Position numbers and translations under genes: made by a program. DNA of 38,300 bases from Planctomycetota bacterium (lineage in GTDB: Bacteria; Planctomycetota; Phycisphaerae; Phycisphaerales; SM1A02): positions 1-38,300 of the forward strand of contig QWPW01000029.1 of NCBI GenBank assembly GCA_003671025.1, in the 5' to 3' direction. Within the stretch, counting starts at the first letter, position 1. Each line of letters opens with the position of its first letter. Below are positions 34,048 through 38,300 of this stretch, one piece after another. The notes beneath the pieces were generated by a model that had not been told where the DNA came from, did no database searches, and worked only from the letters and a program-made list of their open reading frames with translations.

Positions 34048-34617
34048 ATGAACGCGTTAAACCAAGAAGCCATCACTCACGGCCGCCTCGAAGTGATCTG
34101 CGGGCCGATGTTCGCGGGCAAGACCACGGAACTCATGCAACGGATTGCGCGTGCGCGCGCGGAGGGCCGACGCGTGGTGGTGTTCAAGCCACAACGCGAC
34201 ACGCGCTACGCCACGGATGAGATCGTTACTCACACAGGATGTCGTCTGAGCGCAGTGAGCGTGACCCATGCACGCGAGTTTCTCACGCACTGCAGCGACT
34301 ACGCGACTATCGCGATTGATGAAGTGCATTTCTTTGCGCTCGATGCGGTGGAACCGATCACGCACATGCTGCGTCGCGGGCAGAGCGTGATCGTCAGCGG
34401 CTGCGACCTCGACCACTTCGGCGATACCTTCGAACCATTCGCAGCGTTGATTCCCCTTGCGAACGAGGTGTTGCGACTCACGGGAGTCTGCACGCGCTGC
34501 GGCGGACTCTCCACGCACAGTGCGCGATTGAGTGGTACCACGCAACGCATCGAAGTCGGCGGCGTGGGCCAATACGAACCGCGCTGCGCGGCGTGCTTCA
34601 CTCCGAGTCATCGTTGA
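34048..34617 (+). CDS. tdk: Thymidine kinase (type II)
   Basis: Phosphorylates thymidine (and deoxyuridine) with ATP in nucleoside salvage; 189 residues. The P-loop is GPMFAGKTTEL near residue 20; AIDEVHFFA near 90 holds the catalytic Glu; VSGCDLDHFGDTFEP near 113 is the family's lasso approach. Structural zinc is bound by CTRCGG near 148 and CAAC near 182. The lasso motif YEPRC is present. It starts 29 bp after the tRNA. Its 3' end overlaps the convergent uridine-kinase-like gene by 20 bp. Confidence 0.96.
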   Translation: MNALNQEAITHGRLEVICGPMFAGKTTELMQRIARARAEGRRVVVFKPQRDTRYATDEIVTHTGCRLSAVSVTHAREFLTHCSDYATIAIDEVHFFALDAVEPITHMLRRGQSVIVSGCDLDHFGDTFEPFAALIPLANEVLRLTGVCTRCGGLSTHSARLSGTTQRIEVGGVGQYEPRCAACFTPSHR

Positions 34618-35212
34618 CCACGATGAAATCCGCCGTCGCGCGGTAGCGCTCAGCCACGCGGGCGAAGGTTGGATCCGCGACGGTGTGAAAGAAGTGCTCG
34701 ACGTACTCCATGCTCCAACCGCGTTCACCAGCGAGTTCGCGCGCCTGCGCCCGCTGCCAACGCACCGCTTGCGCCGACTGCACAAACACCGCGATGTCGA
34801 TGTACGCGCGAGGAATCGCATGCAGTGCGTGCAACCCTTCGCACACGATCAGGTGCGCACTCTCGATGCGTTGCTCGCCTACGCGACTGTGTGAGTCGAA
34901 GCTCCAGCGCGGAATGAGCGTCGACGCTCCGCTCGCGAGCGATGCAAGATCGCGCGCTAATCGCGGCAAATCGGATGATTCGGGCACGTCGCGCAAAGGC
35001 TCTGGCGTGAGGTCGTAGTCGGGCAAGTAGTGATCGGTACTCACGACCAGCGGCGAGAGCTTGCGCGCGAGCGTCGACTTTCCCGCGGCGACGGCACCGG
35101 TCACTCCGATGACGACGCGACTTTCGCGCGCGCGTGCCGCGGCCAAGATCGTGGCCACCGCGTCTCTCCACGCAACAACAATCGGACTGCGATGAGGCGT
35201 GGGTTGGTTCAC
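34598..35212 (-). CDS. Uridine kinase-like P-loop kinase
   Basis: 204 residues of the uridine kinase/phosphoribulokinase family. The Walker A motif is GVTGAVAAGKSTLARKL near residue 36; STDHYLPDYD near 58 matches the Asp-Asp-Tyr region of uridine kinases; the base-binding segment PRWSFDSHSR lies near 101, and LIVCEGLHAL near 119 is Walker B. RWQRAQAREL near 152 is the lid region. Context (thymidine kinase on one side, a nucleoside transporter on the other) supports uridine/cytidine phosphorylation, although pantothenate- or other small-molecule kinases of this family cannot be excluded. The first 29 codons are duplicated at 37999-38085. Confidence 0.85.
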   Translation of the reverse strand: MNQPTPHRSPIVVAWRDAVATILAAARARESRVVIGVTGAVAAGKSTLARKLSPLVVSTDHYLPDYDLTPEPLRDVPESSDLPRLARDLASLASGASTLIPRWSFDSHSRVGEQRIESAHLIVCEGLHALHAIPRAYIDIAVFVQSAQAVRWQRAQARELAGERGWSMEYVEHFFHTVADPTFARVAERYRATADFIVVNDDSE

Positions 35213-35288
35213 CCTCGCAGAGTAAGGCGCGGAAGTATCCTTGGAAACTGTGCGCGTTCACTCACGCATTCAGTCCGCGCGCGGGCGC
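35126..35288 (+). repeat. Direct repeat, left copy (163 bp)
   Basis: Identical to 37999-38161 except for T35188 versus C38061. It covers the first 29 codons of the uridine-kinase-like gene and the upstream region it shares with nupC. Identity stops abruptly at both ends; after a divergent stretch of about 32 bases it resumes over the first 21 bases of nupC. The copies flank the segment with glycosyltransferase and sulfotransferase genes. Confidence 0.97.
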
Positions 35289-35320
35289 GTCATTGCGCAC
35301 CCAACTGCGCGAGGAACTCC

Positions 35321-35380
35321 ATGCAACAACTCACTGGACTGTTCGGCGCCACCGCAAAGGCGACATCTTGGCATCACTGA
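35321..35380 (+). pseudogene. 5' stub of the nupC-type transporter gene
   Basis: MQQLTGLFGATAKATSWHH then TGA. The first 21 bases equal those of the real nupC start at 38197, and the next few codons are partly similar (CTGTTCGGCGCC versus CTGCTCGGCGTC) before the reading diverges. A GAGGAA site five bases upstream is kept. It is the leftover of nupC on the left side of the insertion and cannot make a transporter. Confidence 0.85.
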
Positions 35381-35401
35381 CAACGGCACCCCACGGAGTG
35401 C

Positions 35402-35631
35402 GCCAGCGATGTGAACGATGTCAAGTGCATGGACTTCGTGCACCACTGCGACGAGCGCCGTCGATCGCAGGTTGGCTGGCGATCGTTGACGAGTTCACGC
35501 GTGACTATGTCGCGTTCGACATGTTTCGCTCGATGACGTCCCTCGATGTCCTCGAAACTCCGGTCGGTGTGCTCAAGCCTCGCGGCGACGGTTCCCTGTG
35601 CGGCATGCGTGAGATCATGTGCTTGATGTGA
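35402..35631 (+). mobile_element. IS3-family transposase remnant (integrase core, frameshifted)
   Basis: In one frame NDVKCMDFV (35414-35440) resembles the NEVWSMDFV motif of IS3 OrfB. About 30 bases later, in another frame, LAIVDEFTRDYVAFDM (from about 35475) followed by RSMTSLDVLET matches the (L/V)xVVDEFTRExLAI..RS....VLE region. A further shift yields VPCAACVRS, like the VPxHxRSDNG block, without its catalytic Asp-Asn. Both ends of the element, orfA and the terminal inverted repeats are missing. It is therefore a degraded fragment of roughly 70-80 codons next to the left direct repeat. Confidence 0.7.
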
Positions 35632-35673
35632 ACAACCCTCGTCTCAGTGTGAGGGCATCGAGAGCGGGACAGG

Positions 35674-36639
35674 TCACCGCTCTTTCGCGTGCGGTGAGGG
35701 CCAACCGTTCCACCACTCACTTCTTTGACGCATCACGGCGCTGTAACTCGCCACGTACTCTTCGCGACCTCTCACCCGTCCGTAGAGTTCACGCGTCGCT
35801 GCGTGGAGCCACAGGAGCGTCTTGCACAGCGTGCTGTGAACTGGGCCGTAGTGCTTGTCATAGAAAGTGGCATTGCCGCGGGCCCGATTGAGCATGCGGG
35901 ATGGCGTTCGCCGTGCGCCACTTCCAGTGTCATGGAGCATACGAATCCTCGGATCGACCACAAGCGTTCCGCCCGCGTCAGCGATGCGCTTGCAAAGGTC
36001 AACTTCTTCCGCATACATGAAGAACCGTTGATCAAAACCGTCGAGAGCCCGCCAGACTTGGGCGTCAACCATCATGAACGCTCCGCTTAGCACCGGAACC
36101 GATTGAGGTTTGAGGCGCATCGGATCTGCGGCGCCGGGACGGAGTCTCGCGAGTCCAACCAGCGCCAGCAGCAAGGGCGTCATGCCGAGCATTGGTTGAA
36201 TTGAACCACCATCGATCTCGCCACTGGGCAGCACCGTGACCGCACCCCAAGCAGATGCGTCGGCATGCAATTTTGCGAGTGTGAGCAGCGCGCTCAGTTC
36301 ATCTTCCTGCGCGAACGCATCGGGATTGAGGAGGAGCAGCCGATGCCCGCGCGAGGCGGCGGCAAGCACGTTGTTTCCTCGAGCAAATCCGAGATTACCT
36401 TGATAGGGCAGAACTCGAACCTTGGGAAACTGTTCGCGCACGAACGCTTCGCTGCCGTCGTTTGAGCAATCGATAAACAGAAACTCAAAGTCAGCACCGC
36501 GCGCGGATGCCATCGCGCCACGCAAGCAGCGTCCGATGTAGTCGAGGCTCTTGTAGCCAACAACGAGCACGCTCACTTCAGGCAATGCCGCTGACACCGA
36601 GCCGCTGCTGAGTTCACTGTCCAAGCAGGAGCCTCGCAC
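35674..36639 (-). CDS. Family 2 glycosyltransferase (rhamnosyltransferase-like)
   Basis: Transfers a sugar from a nucleotide-sugar to a glycan acceptor, facing the cytoplasm; 321 residues. The GT-A fold shows VSVLVVGYKSLDYIGRCL near residue 22, FLFIDCSNDGSEAFVRE near 53, GNLGFARGNN near 80 (typical of WbbL/RfbF-like enzymes), LLLLNPDAF near 98 as the DxD-like site, and FDQRFFMYAEEVDLCKRI near 199. A helical C-terminus ends in WNGWPSPHAKER. It overlaps the end of the sulfotransferase gene by 26 bp, so the two form an operon. A GTG inside the frame would also give a complete domain. It lies between the two direct repeats, apparently acquired. Confidence 0.9.
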   Translation of the reverse strand: MRGSCLDSELSSGSVSAALPEVSVLVVGYKSLDYIGRCLRGAMASARGADFEFLFIDCSNDGSEAFVREQFPKVRVLPYQGNLGFARGNNVLAAASRGHRLLLLNPDAFAQEDELSALLTLAKLHADASAWGAVTVLPSGEIDGGSIQPMLGMTPLLLALVGLARLRPGAADPMRLKPQSVPVLSGAFMMVDAQVWRALDGFDQRFFMYAEEVDLCKRIADAGGTLVVDPRIRMLHDTGSGARRTPSRMLNRARGNATFYDKHYGPVHSTLCKTLLWLHAATRELYGRVRGREEYVASYSAVMRQRSEWWNGWPSPHAKER

Positions 36640-37675
36640 GCCGCGTGATGTACGCCGTCATGTTTCCGCTTCGCTTCGCGTTGATGAATGCGGCGCGGAC
36701 GAGTGCGGGAAGCGCACTCGCGTAGTAAGGCGCTGTGGACAAAAAACTTGCTCGCGGTGATGCGGATTCGTAACCCATGCGGCCGAGGGCTGCGCCACAG
36801 CAACGCTCAACCACAGCGATTTCCTGTGGCAGCATGGTCTTATGCCACCGATCCATCGCGCCGCGCACGAATCCGCCGACTTCCGCGTATTGCTCGTAGC
36901 TTGAGTTTCGAACAGGAACATTGGTCATGCCCTCGGGGCGTTCGAGTCCGAGCCAGTCGAAGACTTCGCCAAGTTCGCTCTCTGGTTGATCACAGAGGGA
37001 TTCGTAGCGTTGAAGTCGCACTCGCGACGGACCGAATCGGCCGAGCGCTTGCGATGCCGCTTGCGCAGCTGCCACCCAGAGAAGTGAAATCGTGACCGGG
37101 TGATAGGAGCGACGCGCGCGGGAGTGATCAGCCGCAAGTGTTTCAGCGTGACCAGGGTCATTTGTGAAGTCAAACCCGCCCTGGTTTTTCCAATCGCGGT
37201 AGCTGGCGACAACGGCGCGCGGATCGCGGAGCATGAAGAGTACTTTCGCATCGGGAAAGCGCGTAAGCATTTCGGTGAGGCGAAAGACATGCCGTGGCGT
37301 CTTCTCTCCCCACACGGTGGCATTCGTGCGCGCACCCCATTCACGACAAAATGCCTCGAAGTACTCATCCGCACCGCCGCCGAGAAGCTCGGCGTGAGAA
37401 CGCAAAGATTCGCGCTGCATCCATCCTTGATTGGGATCACCTTCGTGACCAAATGGCCGATGCGAGAGCCCAAGAAAGTAGTCTTCGATCCGCTCACGAC
37501 GCGCATCGTCTAGCGGACTCTTGATGCCGACTGCGCCGAGTGCGACACGCATGTCGTCGAAGTAGTGTGTCTCGCCCGCGATCGATACTCGGGCGTTCTT
37601 CTCGAGAGCCGATTGCAGCAAACTTGTTCCGCTTCGGCTCGTTCCGCAGATGAAGATGGGTCCAGTGAAAGTCAT
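36614..37675 (-). CDS. PAPS-dependent sulfotransferase
   Basis: 353 residues; would move sulfate from PAPS to a carbohydrate or other hydroxyl group. The 5'-phosphosulfate loop FICGTSRSGTSLLQSAL is at residues 7-23, and LFMLRDPRAVVASYRDW near 150 is the 3'-phosphate-binding motif with Arg and Ser. WGEKTPRHV near 126 and LQRYESLCDQPESELGEVF near 225 are further family blocks. The ATG at 37675 (MTFTGPIFICG) is chosen, since upstream residues are not family-like. It is the first gene of a two-gene operon with the glycosyltransferase. No PAPS synthesis genes are in the window. Confidence 0.9.
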   Translation of the reverse strand: MTFTGPIFICGTSRSGTSLLQSALEKNARVSIAGETHYFDDMRVALGAVGIKSPLDDARRERIEDYFLGLSHRPFGHEGDPNQGWMQRESLRSHAELLGGGADEYFEAFCREWGARTNATVWGEKTPRHVFRLTEMLTRFPDAKVLFMLRDPRAVVASYRDWKNQGGFDFTNDPGHAETLAADHSRARRSYHPVTISLLWVAAAQAASQALGRFGPSRVRLQRYESLCDQPESELGEVFDWLGLERPEGMTNVPVRNSSYEQYAEVGGFVRGAMDRWHKTMLPQEIAVVERCCGAALGRMGYESASPRASFLSTAPYYASALPALVRAAFINAKRSGNMTAYITRRARLLLGQ

Positions 37676-37998
37676 AGTGCTGAAGGACGGGTGCTCGAAA
37701 TGAAAACAAATCAACTCGCTGATTTGCTGAAGAACGATTTCCTCACTTGTAGTGTATTGCAAGTCATCACGTCAGCCGCCGCTGACTTCCATCATCAACG
37801 ATCGGATATCGGAATTTCGTGCTGCCCCTGTTTACATCTCATGAGCAGTCGTCGCGCATCGTGAATTAAAAGACGACGCCCCGGTTAGGCGTCCTCTTGT
37901 TGATCTTGTCATGCGCCGACTTCGAGTCGCTCCACAACAAGTCGAATGCGCACAACCGGCGCCAGCTTGATGATCGGGACTCACCACCACCGATGAGA
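37676..37998. other. 323-bp region between sulfotransferase and right direct repeat
   Basis: It should contain the promoter of the sulfotransferase/glycosyltransferase operon. No coding frame or transposase similarity is recognised. One hairpin at 37875-37893 is described separately. Confidence 0.45.
37868..37893 (-). terminator. Weak terminator candidate
   Basis: GACGCC (37875-37880) pairs with GGCGTC (37888-37893). On the minus strand the stem is followed by GTCTTTTA. The 6-bp stem is short. It lies just past the uridine-kinase-like stub and could stop transcripts started from the duplicated promoter. Confidence 0.35.
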
Positions 37999-38085
37999 GC
38001 GCGCGCGTGCCGCGGCCAAGATCGTGGCCACCGCGTCTCTCCACGCAACAACAATCGGACCGCGATGAGGCGTGGGTTGGTTCAC
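37999..38085 (-). pseudogene. 5' stub of the uridine-kinase-like gene
   Basis: The duplicated first 29 codons (MNQPTPHRGPIVVAWRDAVA...) of the gene at 34598-35212, with Ser9 changed to Gly by the single mismatch. Similarity ends at 37999, before the Walker A motif, so no kinase can be made. Confidence 0.9.
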
Positions 38086-38161
38086 CCTCGCAGAGTAAGG
38101 CGCGGAAGTATCCTTGGAAACTGTGCGCGTTCACTCACGCATTCAGTCCGCGCGCGGGCGC
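37999..38161 (+). repeat. Direct repeat, right copy (163 bp)
   Basis: Second copy of 35126-35288, offset 2873 bp, one mismatch (C38061). It supplies the upstream region of the intact nupC start, followed by AAGGAA six bases before the ATG at 38197. Confidence 0.97.
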
Positions 38162-38196
38162 CACGCTGCACAAAGCAGGATGCACAAGGAACCTTC

Positions 38197-38300
38197 ATGC
38201 AACAACTCACTGGACTGCTCGGCGTCGCCGCGATTCTACTGATCGGCTTCGCACTCTCCAAGCATCGTCGCCACATCAACTATCGCACGCTGGCCACTGG
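38197..38300 (+). CDS. nupC: NupC-type concentrative nucleoside transporter (5' end only)
   Basis: Only 34 codons are in the window: a hydrophobic segment (GLLGVAAILLIGFAL) followed by SKHRRHINYRTL, which is the conserved start of CNT/NupC transporters (first helix, then SxNRRxINWR-like). AAGGAA lies six bases before the ATG. It diverges from the uridine-kinase-like gene in the ancestral arrangement. Family assignment rests on this short stretch plus the nucleoside-kinase context. Confidence 0.75.
   Translation, partial: MQQLTGLLGVAAILLIGFALSKHRRHINYRTLAT

Noticed and set aside
35134-35631. 165-codon plus-strand frame across the left repeat and transposase remnant
   Set aside because: Its first half is antisense to the uridine-kinase-like start and its second half is only part of a frameshifted transposase, so it is not one gene.
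35126-38161. Complete composite transposon or prophage
   Set aside because: No intact transposase, integrase, terminal inverted repeats or phage genes are seen; only long direct repeats and one decayed IS3 fragment.
1-38300. CRISPR array
   Set aside because: No series of regularly spaced 23-40 bp repeats was found; the only tandem array is the 11-bp repeat at 4218-4262 without spacers.

Overview
The window is GC-rich, densely coded chromosomal DNA, most likely from a planctomycete of the Phycisphaerae type. This rests on an exported protein with a PEP-CTERM-like tail (IPGP, hydrophobic stretch, RRRR), Kdo synthesis (kdsA) pointing to an outer membrane, squalene-hopene cyclase, many large exported propeller or repeat proteins, and McsA/McsB plus ClpC in an apparently Gram-negative cell. 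The taxonomic call is inference. No rRNA, CRISPR array, prophage or complete insertion sequence is visible. One tRNA is present.

Layout. 1-857: 5' part of an exported protein, minus strand. 1048-3633: clpC, with a strong terminator behind it. 3735-4363: non-coding DNA with a TATAAT box, a run of RNA-like hairpins and short tandem repeats, leading into a PEP-CTERM-type protein (4364-5050). 5087-8729: minus-strand operon of a TolB-like propeller, nadB (ATGA overlap) and a lipoprotein. 8756-9421: RluA-type pseudouridine synthase, divergent. 9502-13148: M1-type peptidase and arginase. 13593-17048: squalene-hopene cyclase and a Gfo/Idh/MocA oxidoreductase. 17176-19855: a membrane-anchored Gly-rich repeat protein and a protein with two thioredoxin domains. 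19859-20650: DUF1444 protein. 20883-23539: kdsA, mcsA, mcsB. 23541-28611: pabA/trpG, an uncharacterised protein coupled to a second Gfo/Idh/MocA protein, a pterin dehydratase, a DUF192 lipoprotein, a SpoIIE-type phosphatase and riboflavin synthase. 28771-32886: PQQ-type propeller protein, purH and a solitary nuoC. 33022-34018: a PD-(D/E)XK (MmcB-like) protein whose stop codon lies inside a tRNA-Arg(TCT) gene. 34048-38300: nucleoside salvage genes (thymidine kinase, uridine-kinase-like protein, start of a NupC-type transporter), interrupted by an insertion.

The most striking structure is 35126-38161. A 163-bp segment covering the start of the uridine-kinase-like gene and the divergent nupC promoter region occurs twice in direct orientation with one mismatch. 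Between the copies lie a 19-codon stub of nupC, a frameshifted IS3-type transposase remnant, a glycosyltransferase, a sulfotransferase, and a 29-codon stub of the uridine-kinase-like gene. The insertion duplicated its target junction, so each flanking gene kept an intact start and upstream region.

Functional links: ClpC keeps both N-terminal glutamates known in Bacillus to bind phospho-arginine, and McsA/McsB are encoded 18 kb away, so a phospho-arginine/ClpC degradation route is plausible. Thymidine kinase, the uridine-kinase-like protein and NupC form a nucleoside salvage locus. Glycosyltransferase and sulfotransferase probably make or decorate a sulfated surface glycan.
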